Shown here: positions 1-10,463 of the stretch, piece by piece
Layout of the letters: the number at the start of each line of letters is the position of its first letter
Position numbering within the stretch: position 1 is the first letter of the stretch
Assembly: GCA_946800325.1 (NCBI GenBank)
Contig: OX326956.1
Location: 45,399,552-45,463,551, forward strand
Length of the DNA: 64,000 bases
DNA from: Luzula sylvatica
Lineage: Eukaryota; Streptophyta; Magnoliopsida; Poales; Juncaceae
Reading direction: 5' to 3'
Translations under genes and position numbers: made by a program
The notes under the pieces: generated by a model
Databases searched by the model: none
What the model was told of the DNA's origin: nothing
The model's input: the letters and a program-made list of their open reading frames with translations, nothing else

Positions 1-257
1 CCTATCCAACCATCCAACCTACTTGATCACCGTCCAATCCCACCAAACTCTTCTTTCTCTATTACCCATTTACCCCTCTTACCGCTCTTTTCCCTTTTCT
101 CCTTCTGCCCCCGACACACCCCACGCCCCCTCTCCCTCTCTCCCCATCACCCTAACCCACGCCCTCTCCGGGGGTTAGATGTTGACGGAGAAAAAGGAGC
201 AACACGCCAGCGCATAAGCGAGTAGGCGACAAGCAAGGACAGACGACACAACTGTGG
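1..257. other. Left edge, no gene seen
   Basis: The first about 150 bases are C/T-rich on the plus strand. I see no open frame or RNA gene. The bases just before 258 continue on the far side of the LTR element after 3282, so this is the left flank of that insertion and probably part of the same older Helitron-like unit. Confidence 0.4.
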
Positions 258-262
258 AGGTC

Positions 263-577
263 TGTCATGACCCGAGGGTACATGGGTCATTAAGAATAAA
301 TGAGGGGTTTAATTGCAAATTCGCTTTTGGTTCACGAGGTGCATGGTGCACCGTGTTTAGTTAATATTTTCTTTTATAGGTTTGTCGCATTATAAATAGA
401 GAGAAGAGAGAGAATTAGAGGTAATATTGATGTAATTGTTTCTTCGTGTAAGAAATCGAGACTTTGTCTCTTTATACTTTAATGAATCGAATTCGAATTC
501 ATTTAAAGTTTGTATCTTGATCTCATTTTATCCTAATTTGAGGTTGTTTTAGTAACGATTCGAGTCGAATCGTTACA
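263..577 (+). repeat. 5' LTR of the short element
   Basis: This direct repeat matches 2963-3277 at all but two positions. It has TG...CA ends. A TATA-like stretch (TATAAATAGAG, about 391-401) could be its promoter. Its last 26 bases contain a perfect inverted repeat with 12-bp arms around a single G (552-576). Confidence 0.93.
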
Positions 578-579
578 AT

Positions 580-592
580 TGGTATCAGAGCC
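580..592 (+). other. Primer-binding site, iMet tRNA
   Basis: TGGTATCAGAGCC lies two bases after the 5' LTR. It is the usual plant LTR-retrotransposon site complementary to the 3' end of initiator methionine tRNA. Confidence 0.92.
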
Positions 593-1864
593 GGCGATTC
601 TCCGCACCAGATCCGATCCGCAGCGACTTTTCAATTCAGTTCTTGATTTCTTGATTTGAATTCAATCCGATCTTCAATTCGAGCCGATTTATCGATCCAG
701 AACTTGAGTCCTCTATTCGAGACCGATTCGAGACCGATCCAGACCCTTTTCGTGTCGACTTTCTCGATTCAGATCTTGATCTCGCTACCAGATTCACATT
801 CGATATCACGAATTCTTGAATTCTTGATTTCGATTCGAGATTCTTCTGGATTCTCAATTCGTGAGTTCACCAGATCCGATTCATCGACGTTCATATCCAG
901 CACTGATTCCATTCTTGATCCAAGATTCGAGTTTCGCAAATTCGGATTTTGTATTCATCGAATTCCCGATTCGAGACGAGTCAGACCTCAAAGACCTCGC
1001 TCTTCGATTCGACGATCTTTCAGGTTTGATTTTCTGCAAGGGTTAAGTGTCACAGATCGAAGTGTCCAATTCAGAATTGATTCCGATTCGAGCACCAATT
1101 CACCAATCAGACAATCAAGCACCAATTCGATTGGCAATTCTCGATTCGAGCCACCATCCTTGCATCAACTTCTCGATTCGAGCCAAGGAGTCGACGCAAA
1201 CCTGCACATCGTCGCAAATCTGCACCAATTCCTTGCAGAACCGACGATTCCAGCCCAGCCAGAAAGGAGGGTTGTTCATCTCTGTTAATCGCAAACCAGA
1301 CGAGCCTCCAGTGACCCATCCTTGAAGAGAAGCCAGACCTTGTCAAGCCTCGCAGCACTCGACGCCAAGGAAGGACAAGAAGAAGAGCAGCGTAGAAGAG
1401 CAAAAACTCGGGTTGAGGTGAAGAATGGAAGAGCACCAGACCTCGCATCTCCATTTCCTTCCAACGCGCGAAGAAGAAGAGCAGTGAAGAACTCGCAGCA
1501 ACCGCGGAGCCTCTCGCCGGCAATCTCTCTTCATCGCGTGAAGAAGAAGAAACCCACGAAGAAGAAGGGTCTGAAGGTTAGCGGATCCGGGTTAGTTTGT
1601 GATCCAATTTGGGTGGGAGTTTCAAGTTCCGAATTTGGAATACCGGTTTACCTGGAAATCAGGAGAAGAAAACCGGTAAAATAATTCTGGACTTTTCTCA
1701 GAATCCAGAAAGGAAACTGCAGCACAATTCCCAGTTCTGCCAGAACCTAGAATCCAAAATCCGAGAATTCAAATTCAAATTCTGTTAAAAATCCAGAATT
1801 GTTAACGGATCTGATTTGTTTCTTAACGGGTCTGCACGTCGCTGAAGCGTTTTGAGGCGATACG

Positions 1865-2950
1865 ATGAGTAATAAAATAGTATATTTGTGGGATATTGTG
1901 TATCCCGAATCATCGCATCGATTAATTAAATTGGGAGAAGGAATCTATGAGGGAAAAAGTTGGTATTGGTGCGAAAAAGAAAATGCGGCTCATTATTGCA
2001 ATGAATGGTGTGATCAAAAGGTTTTGTATAATCGTAATTTCTCTCGGTGTAATGTGAGTAACACGTTGTATACATTATCTTGGGAGGAGAGACAAGCTAT
2101 TGCGAGGTATAATCGAGAAAGAGAAATCGAGGAGAGGAACAAGATTTTTAACGAAATCATAAAGAAAATTGATCAAATATTGAATTCTACTCAATTTTCT
2201 AGTGAAGTTAGAAGTATCGATGATAAGTCGAATTGCAATGCAAATGAAACGGATTCGGGCGTGCTCGAAGCGGATTCGGGCGTGATCGAAGCGGATTCGG
2301 GCGTGATCGAAGAGGATTCGGGCGTGATCGAAGCGGATTCGGACGTGATCGAAGCGGATTCGGGCGTGATCGAAGCGGATTCCGGCGTGATCGAAGCGGA
2401 CTCGGGCGTGCTCGAATCGGATTCGGACGTGCTCGAAGCGGATTCGGGCGTGATCGAAGCGGATTCGGGCGTGATCGAAGCGGATTCGGTCGTGATCGAA
2501 GAGGATTCGGGCGTGATCGAAGCGGATCCGGTTGAGATTGAATCGGACTTGGACGTGATCAAAGTGGATTCGGGTACGATGCGATTAGTAGGTAAAACGT
2601 ATGTGGATCCGTATTTGCATTTTAAGAGGGATACTTTTCGAGAAAGTGTGAATGAAGATTTGAGAGGATTGTGCGCATTTCAAGAAAGACGGTTATCTCC
2701 ATTAGAAACACGACTCGAAGGGGGGATCGACGATGAAGTGAAAAGGCCGCCTCCGAAACCGAAAATAAGGTACGGTGTGGAATCTTCAAAGGTGGTGATT
2801 CGTGTTGGGTTGAAAAGACCACCACCAAAGCCGAATATACGGTACGATGCGAAATCTTCAACGGTGGTGATTCGCGTTATATTCAAAAGGCCACCACCAA
2901 AACCTAATATAAATTTCGCATGTTTGATCCTTGAGGACAAGGATCTTTAA
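1865..2950 (+). CDS. Heptad-repeat ORF carried by the LTR element
   Basis: I do not recognise this 361-aa protein. Residues 1-90 are aromatic and Cys-containing, with WYWCEKENAAHYCNEWC around residues 33-49, followed by a charged helix rich in R and E (about 75-105). Residues about 130-240 are roughly 15 tandem heptads of the type DSGVIEA, encoded by a 21-bp DNA repeat, giving a very acidic segment. The C-terminus has three copies of a unit starting KRPPPKP, two followed by IRY and VVIRV. It ends LILEDKDL, where the frame runs into the polypurine tract before the 3' LTR. The ATG follows a long leader. The frame is fully open in a recent insertion, so it may be expressed with the element. It could be a structural protein, a captured host gene, or a chance fusion. 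No catalytic motif is visible. Confidence 0.6.
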   Translation: MSNKIVYLWDIVYPESSHRLIKLGEGIYEGKSWYWCEKENAAHYCNEWCDQKVLYNRNFSRCNVSNTLYTLSWEERQAIARYNREREIEERNKIFNEIIKKIDQILNSTQFSSEVRSIDDKSNCNANETDSGVLEADSGVIEADSGVIEEDSGVIEADSDVIEADSGVIEADSGVIEADSGVLESDSDVLEADSGVIEADSGVIEADSVVIEEDSGVIEADPVEIESDLDVIKVDSGTMRLVGKTYVDPYLHFKRDTFRESVNEDLRGLCAFQERRLSPLETRLEGGIDDEVKRPPPKPKIRYGVESSKVVIRVGLKRPPPKPNIRYDAKSSTVVIRVIFKRPPPKPNINFACLILEDKDL

Positions 2951-2962
2951 AGGAGACGGTAT

Positions 2963-3277
2963 TGTCATGACCCGAGGGTACATGAGTCATTAAGAATAAA
3001 TGAGGGGTTTAATTGCAAATTCGCTTTTGGTTCACGAGGTGCATGGTGCACCGTGTTTAGTTAATATTTTCTTTTATAGGTTTGTCGCATTATAAATAGA
3101 GAGAAGAGAGAGAATTAGAGGTAATATTAATGTAATTGTTTCTTCGTGTAAGAAATCGAGACTTTGTCTCTTTATACTTTAATGAATCGAATTCGAATTC
3201 ATTTAAAGTTTGTATCTTGATCTCATTTTATCCTAATTTGAGGTTGTTTTAGTAACGATTCGAGTCGAATCGTTACA
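2963..3277 (+). repeat. 3' LTR of the short element
   Basis: This is the partner of 263-577, followed directly by the AGGTC duplication at 3278-3282. The purine-rich tract AAAGGAGACGG lies at 2949-2959, just upstream. Confidence 0.93.
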
Positions 3278-3582
3278 AGGTCGCAGTCGTGAATAAAGCG
3301 CAATTATGACGTCGATTGGATATCAAGATGCGAATGGGCTAATCTTAGATTTCTGGTGGAGGCGATTTGATCTCAGTGCATACCTGTGAAGCTTTTTGGT
3401 CTGTGCACAAGAGGTGTTTGTCGTAATGCCGCACTGAGATAATTTTAGTTTTTAAGATAATGCATACAAGGTGTTTGTTATAATGTCCATTATTTATAAT
3501 GCAAAAAAGGTGTTTGAAACCGCCGCTGCAGGCAGCTTCACGGAAGCGAGGATGCGACAAGCGAGGACATACAGCACACTGG

Positions 3583-3690
3583 TGAAGCAAGCAGAGTTAC
3601 GACGACACATATTTGATGGATCCGATTTGGTAGACCCGAAGCAAGCAGAGTTACGACGGTACATATTCGATGGAGCCGGTTTGGTGGACC
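3583..3690 (+). repeat. Two-copy direct repeat, about 54 bp
   Basis: Copy one starts at 3583 and copy two at about 3638. They share GAAGCAAGCAGAGTTACGAC and a TTTGGT(A/G)GACCC end. A looser duplicate of the following block (GATGCGAATGG...GATTTGATC) lies at about 3328-3380 and 3692-3740. Confidence 0.7.
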
Positions 3691-4577
3691 CTAGATGCGA
3701 ATGGACACATCTTAACTTTTTGGTTGAACTGATTTGATCGTAGCTTAATTAATTTATACTTATAATCAATCCAATATTTAAATAATTTTTAATTTGCAGC
3801 TCATGAATACGCTTTTGCATTTTTGTAACCAGACCGACCACACTCCCATTATTAGCCGGTTATTTTTGCAAGGTAAAATGTAAAATTCAAAATTTGATTA
3901 ATTTATAACTAAAATTAAAAATATAAATATCATTTAATTTTATTTTACTAGGTCTCGATTTGCCTAATTCTTCGAAAGCCGAATCATCTCATAAACTACA
4001 TTTAAGGTATTAAAAAAACCATTTATTAATCTTGATATTAAATTATTTAATTATTAATCATTTCCTTTAATCTTATAATATAATTTAATATTTAAATTCT
4101 TACAGGGTCATCCTGAAATAATTAACCAACTCGTCGACCTAATTGACATTACTTCCATCATGGAGGTTATTTAAATTTCATTTTTATCTATTTTTCAAAA
4201 TTTAAATTTCATAACATTTAAAATTTTAATTTTAATTTTTAAATTAAAAAATAGGCGTTCATACGATTAATTGGAGCGGATGAAACAATGTATTTGAATT
4301 CTGCCAGAATTTATGCAATGCTCAGAGAAAACTAACGTGCTCGATTTAATCATCGTTAAATTCAAATTCAGCTCTACATGCAAACACAGTCGAAATTCTC
4401 TGTGCAATTACTCGATACATCCCTCCATCTCTGCTTTGAAAAATGTGTAGCCCAAGGTAAAAAAAGTTTCTAATTTAGGAACTTGCGAAGGAGAAAGTGC
4501 GAGCCGTTTCCCAAATGAAGAGATAATCTACTATACTTTTTCTCTGGGCATTTGCTCTAATCAGAGTTCCGCTGACT

Positions 4578-4984
4578 TTGATAAGTACTATACACCTGAA
4601 TTCATTAGTTCTTTCAAATTTCTTGGTATTCCCGATCATGAGCTAACGTTGAAAAAAAGCTGCCCAATAATGTTATTAAGTAATATCAATCCAACGATTG
4701 GGCTGTGCAACGGTATGCGTTTGATAGTTATGCGGCTCGCTGCGAGAGTAACTCAGGCATTCATCATCAGAGGCGATCATGCCGGAACAAAAGCTTTCAG
4801 CTCGCGCATTATTTTTCTAGGAAAAACAAAAAGGCTACCTTGCATGCTTAAGCGGCGGCAATTCCCGATCCGGCTGTGTTTTTCGATGACAATTAATAAG
4901 AGTCAAGGACAAACTCTTCATAAAATTGGTGTATTTTTGCCGAATCCTGTTTTCACACAAAAAAATGTAACCCCAAAAAAGTAA
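4578..4984 (+). pseudogene. Helitron PIF1-like helicase C-terminal fragment
   Basis: The frame from about 4578 reads YYTPEFISSF, then KKSCPIMLLSNINPTIGLCN, LKRRQFPIRLCFSMTINKSQ and GQTLHKIGVFLPNPVF. These match the C-terminal end of Helitron-encoded helicases: the CPI-hLLRN block, the GLCNGTRL block, and the AMTINKSQGQ motif VI-like block. Only about 130 residues remain. The Walker A region and the Rep nuclease domain are absent, and the frame runs off into unrelated sequence after residue VF. It is a dead remnant. Confidence 0.85.
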
Positions 4985-5457
4985 CCCAAAAAAAGATCAC
5001 GAGACGTACGTAAAATATGTAGTTTATAAAGAGGTGTTTAGGGATCTTGTATGCAATTAAGTCCTTCTAAAAATGTTGGTGAGATGAATTTTTTTATTTC
5101 CTTCTTCGTTTTCTATAATCAAGGGTCATCTTAATTTCTATTTGCATCTGTTTTTTTAATGATATTACGAAATGCCATGGATTTGTCTGCAACTAATCGG
5201 TACAATTAATTCCAATTGCAATGTCATATGTTGGTTTGTATTCGTAATAATGAAGTTATTTATCTTTTATGTATGTGTTCAAAGTTCAAACTCTTTTTTA
5301 TCTACTTGCGATGTTATTATATGGATATGTTTTTTTTTATTCTCAAGAAAAAAAACAATAACAAATAAGTTAAGAACATAAAAGGGAAAAATTATATAAG
5401 AGAGCACCTTTGATTTGTTACGTAGTACAAATTTGCAGCGAAGCGCCGACTATTTTT

Positions 5458-5462
5458 CTAGT
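5458..5462 (+). other. Helitron 3' terminus (CTAG|T)
   Basis: CTAG at 5458-5461 follows an imperfect hairpin about 10 bases upstream and is followed by T, as expected for Helitron insertion between A and T. Confidence 0.6.
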
Positions 5463-6425
5463 ATAATATAATTTGATAATACATGATTTTGCACCAAGAG
5501 TATTAAATTTAAAATATTAAACTGGATTTGCACAAGTCTCCCATGCCCATTGTGGATGAAAAGTTTGTTTTCTTGCGAGACATTGATAACCTCTCCATTT
5601 TACGGTATGCACAAGTGTATTATATTTTTCAAGTTAACGAAACATTCATGATTCAACTGGATACGTTGGATAACCGAATTTACGGAGTAGTGTACTAATT
5701 TTTGACCTCTCCATTTTGACTCGTGCATGATTATTTTTCTACCCGAGTTAACAACACTTTGCAATGAATCAAAACGGAGATTTGGATTCAAGGTATGAAA
5801 TGAAAAAACAGTGTAAAGTATTATTATGGATCCTCTCCTAACCTCTGCTCTCCATTGAATGATATTATAAAGCGGAAAATGTTCACCTCCATTGACAACT
5901 TATTTCGTACTCTAAAGCATAGCTCAAAAAAGTACATGTATATTCAGTTTCCAGACTAGCAATTGTGAGAGACGACACTGGCATCCTCCAGTTCTGTTGC
6001 AACTGGAGAGCACTTAAATAGGCTAAGTCAATGGATCAAGCTATTTATTATAAGCAATGGGCTGAAGTGGGTTAAGCTATTTTGTAAGGAGTAATTGGCT
6101 GATAATTGAACCATCCAGATTACAAGATAAATTAAAATCAACGGCTACAACTGTCTGATGGTTTATTAACTAGTCAGATAAATTAGTGGTTAATAATAGT
6201 GAGATCAGTCAAATTGTAATTGGTCTATAGCTTTAGTTAATCATTCTTAAACTCTACATAAAAATATGTAATCAGAGAATGATAGATCAATCTCAGCAAT
6301 CAAAATCAATTCACAATTCTCTTTTCTACAAAAAAAACCTCTTATAATTCTCACAGGTTATTTTTTTTATTTTCGTCAACCTTTTCATTACATCTAAAAA
6401 AAGAAGGTAGAGGGAGGAACCGAGG
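5462..6425. other. AT-rich spacer, no gene seen
   Basis: No supported coding region. Positions 5590-5790 contain a two-fold motif around ACCTCTCCATTTT with nearby matching text. Positions 6100-6360 resemble an LTR-like promoter and leader (TACATAAAAATATG, then AATTCTCTTTTCTAC), but no second LTR or target duplication was found. Confidence 0.3.
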
Positions 6426-6556
6426 AAGAGAACGGGCGTCGAGCTGGCTCTCGAGCCGAACAAGACCCGGCTCGAGCTCGTTCGAGCCGATTTTCGAACG
6501 ATCTTCGAGCCGAACTCGAACGAACGTCGAGCTCGAGCTTTTTTTGCCAGCCCTAG
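6426..6556 (-). repeat. GAGCTCGAGC-type MITE fragment
   Basis: This stretch is dense in GAGCTCG and TCGAGCCGA motifs, often overlapping as inverted repeats. It ends GCCAGCCCTAG. Read on the minus strand, it starts TAGGGCTGGCAAAAAAAGCT, a familiar terminal type of plant hAT-like MITEs. Only one terminus is visible, so it is a truncated copy. Confidence 0.55.
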
Positions 6557-7449
6557 ACCTTAAAAATTATATATATACTTCAAAAAGTTTATTTTAGTAC
6601 TTAATTATGCCAAAACAGGAAATGGATAACAGAAAATACAAAATTTAGTGAATTAAAACAATTGAATATTAAAAATTGGAATATCAAATACTTTAATTTT
6701 ATTCATGATTTAATAAAATCGATGTACATGAAAAAAGACACGATAATTCGTCCTCATTTGGGGATCTAAATTTTTGCCATCTTATTCTATCAAGCCGATC
6801 AACAAGGAAAACGTACCTAATTTTTTTTTTATTTCACAAGTGCAAAATTGTAGTTTCAACCTTTTCATGTTTACATTACGAATTATATAAAAAGGAGAAA
6901 GCAAGAAAGTTACCCTGTAAGAAGATTAATTATTTGAAGATTCTTTCTGTAATAATAGTGGTCTCCAAATGCATATAAACTGTACGGGTTATTGAATCTT
7001 TTCATAATTTTGAGAGAATAATTCTTTATTAGTTTCAATGACAATATCCAGGAATCTACAAACGATATCTGAAAAAAATGTTTTACATAAACTTATCTAG
7101 AACTTAGATTAGTATATAATGTTATATTATGAATAAATAAATGATTACCTCATATATTTGAATTTTTTCATCTGCACCGAATTTATCTAAAATTGGAAGA
7201 GCCCAAGATTCAATCATCTTCTACAAAAACAAAATAAGTAATTGTTATAATATAATTTAAATAAATTAAAATAAAAACCTTACGTTATGCATAAATCGGA
7301 ATAAAAATGTGTGAAGATTTATTATTACTCTAGAACTTGCACGAAATGATAGGCCGATTAAATAAGCATCAACGATTTTATCCTTTGCAATTAAATTGCA
7401 GAGTGGTAGAATCAGTGAAACTCGCTTGCACTGCTGAAAATTTAACTGC
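6557..7449. other. AT-rich spacer with an unrecognised exon-like piece
   Basis: No confident gene. On the minus strand, 7149-7220 reads MIESWALPILDKFGADEKIQ between plausible splice sites, and 7290-7450 gives a partly open frame. These may be further broken pieces of a captured gene next to the UCH37 fragment, but I do not recognise them. Confidence 0.3.
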
Positions 7450-8122
7450 TGAAACTCGATTGAATGGTACAGATGGCATCGCTGTTGTTAATCGCGAGAT
7501 CTTTTAATTCGGCGGGAAAGTTCTTCGTGAATTCTTTGAGCATTGCCAGCTCGGGACGTATCTCTATTTGAGGCAAGTTGAGGACGATCGAGAAGATCGC
7601 TTGCGTCACCACATACATGTTGTTTAACCTGTCAAATAATTGGAAATTAGGGTTTTAGCGTAAGAATGAAAAGTTTGAAATACTTGGAATATCGAAAATA
7701 ACCTGGCTTGCAGAGAAGAGATCGGGGATTGGGTCTTTTGAAACGGGTCGTTCATCCTTTTCTCCTTGCCTCCATTTGAAAAGGAAAAATTAAGACGTAC
7801 AGTGCCTTTGGAAATAATTTGGGCTTTTAAATTGTAATAATGGTTATTAATTAATTAAATTAATTAATTACTTAAGATCGTTAAGAGAATCGAGATCGAG
7901 CGAACAGAGAAAGATTAAAAAGTGTTTATAAAGAGAAATTGGAAACTCACTTGAACTCCTTTTAATTGCATTTGTTGAATCAATTCGGTAAAAACACCTG
8001 CGAAGAAAAAATAATAGTAATTTAATTAATATATTATGTCTTTCTTTCTGACTTTTAGATTGAAATCTAGTTATCTTTACCAGGATCGGATTCAATAATT
8101 TTATTTGCGAATCCAATCTTAG
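7450..8122 (-). pseudogene. UCH37-type ubiquitin C-terminal hydrolase, broken copy
   Basis: Exon-like pieces on the minus strand match the start of a plant UCH37/UCHL5 cysteine protease (peptidase family C12), which trims ubiquitin from proteins. Piece 1 (8081-8122) ends IIESDPG. Piece 2 (7951-7997) reads VFTELIQQMQLKGVQ with clean splice signals. Piece 3 has SLDLDSLNDL near 7872-7910 and then [17 protein letters not shown] and LFSASQ (7703-7803), with indels between. Piece 4 (7450-7628) reads TQAIFSIVLNLPQIEIRPEL, LKEFTKNFPAELKDLAINNS. Introns are retained, so this is a DNA-level copy, not a retrocopy. The reading frame is disrupted exactly where the family has its catalytic Cys (NNACATQA region). 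The second half of the domain, with the His and Asp, is missing. It lies between two Helitron 3' ends and so may be Helitron-captured. Confidence 0.82.
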
Positions 8123-8186
8123 AAGAAACGCATGATCACAAAATAATGTTCATAATGAATCATTTAATTATATTAATTATTATAAA

Positions 8187-10455
8187 CAGTGGCGGATCTT
8201 GCCTAAAATCAATGGGGGACCGTACTAAAACAAACAAACAAATAATTTCATAAAACGTAATATTTTTTCTTCACATATAACCATATAATTGTAATATCAT
8301 ACAAAATATTTTTGTGAATACATTATCTTCAAAAACAACAAAATACAAAAATATTACAATGAAAATTTTATACTATTATTATATTACAATAGTGCCTTTC
8401 GTTCACCTAAATTTTTGAAATCTTCAATTATCTCCTCCGAAGTGAAAGTATTGGCAATATTTTTCTCAATGTACACAACCAAACTATCCGGAAGAAATTC
8501 ATCTTCCATTCTATTACGAAGTCTTGTCTTTACTATTTTCATTGCCGAAAATGAACGTTTTGCAGAGGCCGTTGACACGGGAAGTGTGAGGAGTAAACGG
8601 ATTAATTTATCTACTAAAATAAATTGCTTCGTTTTTTGGTCTCCACAAGAGTTTGACACAATTCTGAGATAGTTGCTAATTTGTGAAACTTTTCATTTTT
8701 TGGAATATCGATAATGAAAAGACGCAATTCAAAGCTCAACAAAATTATCTCTTGCTTAGTGAAATCGGCATGATAATACTTCCCAACCATAGCACAAATT
8801 GCATCGATATTAAAATCAACATAACGATTTTTTGGAATTAAAGCATTACTAAGAATTAACAACTCCATTGCAACATCATTAAATTTATTATTTAATTCTT
8901 GAAGTTGTGTATCGAGAGTCACAAAGAATACCTCAACTCTAAAATAATGCGCCGTGGTGTAATGATTTGGTTGGTGACGTGCACGTCCTCCACGTAAAAT
9001 ATAAGTCGCGCTTAAATCGGGAACAACAATTTCATGGTCTTCACAAAACGTTATTACATCGGCAAGAAATTTTTCCCAACCATTTTCTCTAAGGTCTTGT
9101 AGAGCAGTTTTGGTGGTTGAAACCAATTGTGTTACGTTTACAATATCTATTACTTCCTTTTGCAAAGATTGGCAAAGCGTATTTGTTAAACCCATTATCT
9201 CTCGCATCATTAGCAAGACGAAAACGAATTCAAATGATACCAAATAATGATATGACGTATCCGCATCTCCTCGGAGAGATGCCGATGAATCCCTATCAAT
9301 AGTGGCATCTTGGAGAACGGAACTAGTCGCAACGAACATATTAATTAAACTAGATACAGAATTGTAATGTGAACTCCAACGAGTATCACCAGCCCTTTTT
9401 AATGTTCCGACTTGATTTACTCCTTTACCCGTCTCAAGCTCGCCATTTTCTAATAAATTAGACAACTCTAACTTTTTCGCATTTTGCAACTCATCATGAC
9501 GTTTAGAAGAACCAACTACCGTATTTATAATAAAAGAAAGCTTCTCAAAAAATTGGTGAACCGGAATTATATCTCTCGAGGCGGCAACTAACGCTAGTTG
9601 TAATCGATGAGCGAAACAATGCACATAATAAGCATGTGGGCAATCTTTAAGAAAAAGAGCTTGTAAACCATTCCATTTTCCTCTCATATTGTTACTAACA
9701 CCATCATATCTTTGTCCTCTAATTCTGCCAATATCAAGTCCATGGTGAGATAAAACATCACAAATTTCTTCTTTAAGAGTAATCGATTTAGTATTTTTGA
9801 CATGAATTAAATCAAAAAATCGCTCCCTCACAAAACCATCATTGTCAACGTATCTCAATACTAAAGCCATTTGTTCTCTCTTTGATACGTCACATGATTC
9901 ATCTACTATGATACAAAAATTAGAATCACCAATTTCTTTTCGAATATAACAACGCACTTTACTTGCAAAAATACATAATATTTCTTTTTGAATATGGTGT
10001 AATGTGTACTTGGAATTATATGGAGCATTCTCCAAAACAACTTTAGCAACTTCATCATTAAATTTAGCTAAAAGTTTTACCATCTCGAGAAAATTACCGC
10101 GATTTCCAGAATCCGGCGTTTCATCATGACCTCTAAAGGCACAAGCTTGAAATACAAGCCATTTAACCGACGCGATAGAGACTTTTAACCGCAAACGATT
10201 CTTTTCTCGCAATTCGTTACTTTGCAAATTAATTAGGTTCTGAATATGCCCGGGTTGATTTAATAAAGTCTCGCAAGCTTGTACCGCTTTATTATGAGGA
10301 GAACAAGGATCAATTCCGATGTGCTTTAAAAAAGCACAATTTATACCATCATTAATTTTTTTCCAGTTTTGAAAACCCGATACAATAAAACATGACACGT
10401 GTAAGTTTTTTTTTTTTTTTTGTGGTTTTTCTATTGCAACCCAAATTATACCCAT
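8187..10455 (-). mobile_element. hAT DNA transposon, 5'-truncated
   Basis: A hAT transposase frame runs on the minus strand and its 3' side ends at CAGTGGCGGATC (8187-8198), a terminal inverted repeat type common in plant hAT elements. The matching terminus is not seen upstream of 10455, where the coding region starts abruptly beside a run of 15 or so T. The element therefore lacks its 5' part. Confidence 0.75.
8384..10455 (-). pseudogene. hAT transposase (TTF/DUF4371/dimerisation type), one frameshift
   Basis: This is the transposase of a ZMYM1-like hAT element. The frame from 10455 starts near the end of the TTF-type zinc finger (GFQNWKK), so about 150 N-terminal residues are missing. A DUF4371 RNase H-like core follows, with CIIVDESCDVSKREQMALVL and later GQRYDGVSNNMRGKWNG, CFAHRLQLALVA and TRWSSHYNS. 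The frame stops at 8614. The C-terminal hAT dimerisation domain (LLLTLPVSTASAKRSFSAMK, RNRMEDEFLPDSLVVYIEK) continues to 8384 in another frame. The two frames overlap at a run of six A on the minus strand near 8635, the likely site of a one-base slip. Apart from that slip and the missing N-terminus the 600-plus codons are open, so decay is recent. Confidence 0.9.
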
Positions 10456-10463
10456 GTATGATA

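Larger units (their letters stand above)
263..3277 (+). mobile_element. Young non-autonomous LTR retrotransposon
   Basis: Two 315-bp LTRs (263-577 and 2963-3277) begin TG and end CA. They are flanked by a perfect 5-bp target duplication AGGTC (258-262 and 3278-3282). A primer-binding site complementary to initiator-Met tRNA follows the 5' LTR, and a short purine-rich tract precedes the 3' LTR. I count only two differences between the LTRs (G/A near LTR positions 36 and 167), so insertion is recent. The 2.4-kb interior has no gag, protease, integrase or reverse transcriptase. It holds a 1.3-kb leader rich in degenerate GATTCGAG motifs and one ORF (1865-2950). The element must therefore borrow its enzymes from another element. 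The insert lies in Helitron-like sequence. Confidence 0.93.
3283..5461 (+). mobile_element. Helitron remnant, 3' part
   Basis: A Helitron helicase C-terminus is recognisable at 4578-4984. The sequence then runs to an imperfect GC-rich hairpin (GCAGCGAAGCGCC, 5436-5448) and CTAG at 5458-5461 followed by T, which is the classic Helitron 3' end. The 5' terminus is not identified; sequence left of the LTR element (before 258) may belong to it. Positions 3583-3690 hold a degenerate direct repeat of about 54 bp with the core GCAAGCAGAGTTACGACG. Upstream of the helicase (3740-4577) I see only broken, AT-rich frames. Confidence 0.65.

Noticed and set aside
656..1684. Several overlapping plus-strand frames of 60-210 codons in the LTR element leader
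   Set aside because: They translate the GATTCGAG-rich leader (Ser/Arg/Ile-rich) in all three frames, with no family features. They are by-products of base composition.
2191..2562. Minus-strand frame of 123 codons (ITPESAS repeats)
   Set aside because: It is the reverse reading of the 21-bp repeat that codes the DSGVIEA heptads.
5940..6360. Solo LTR
   Set aside because: Promoter-like and leader-like text is present but neither TG...CA ends nor a 5-bp duplication could be set with confidence.
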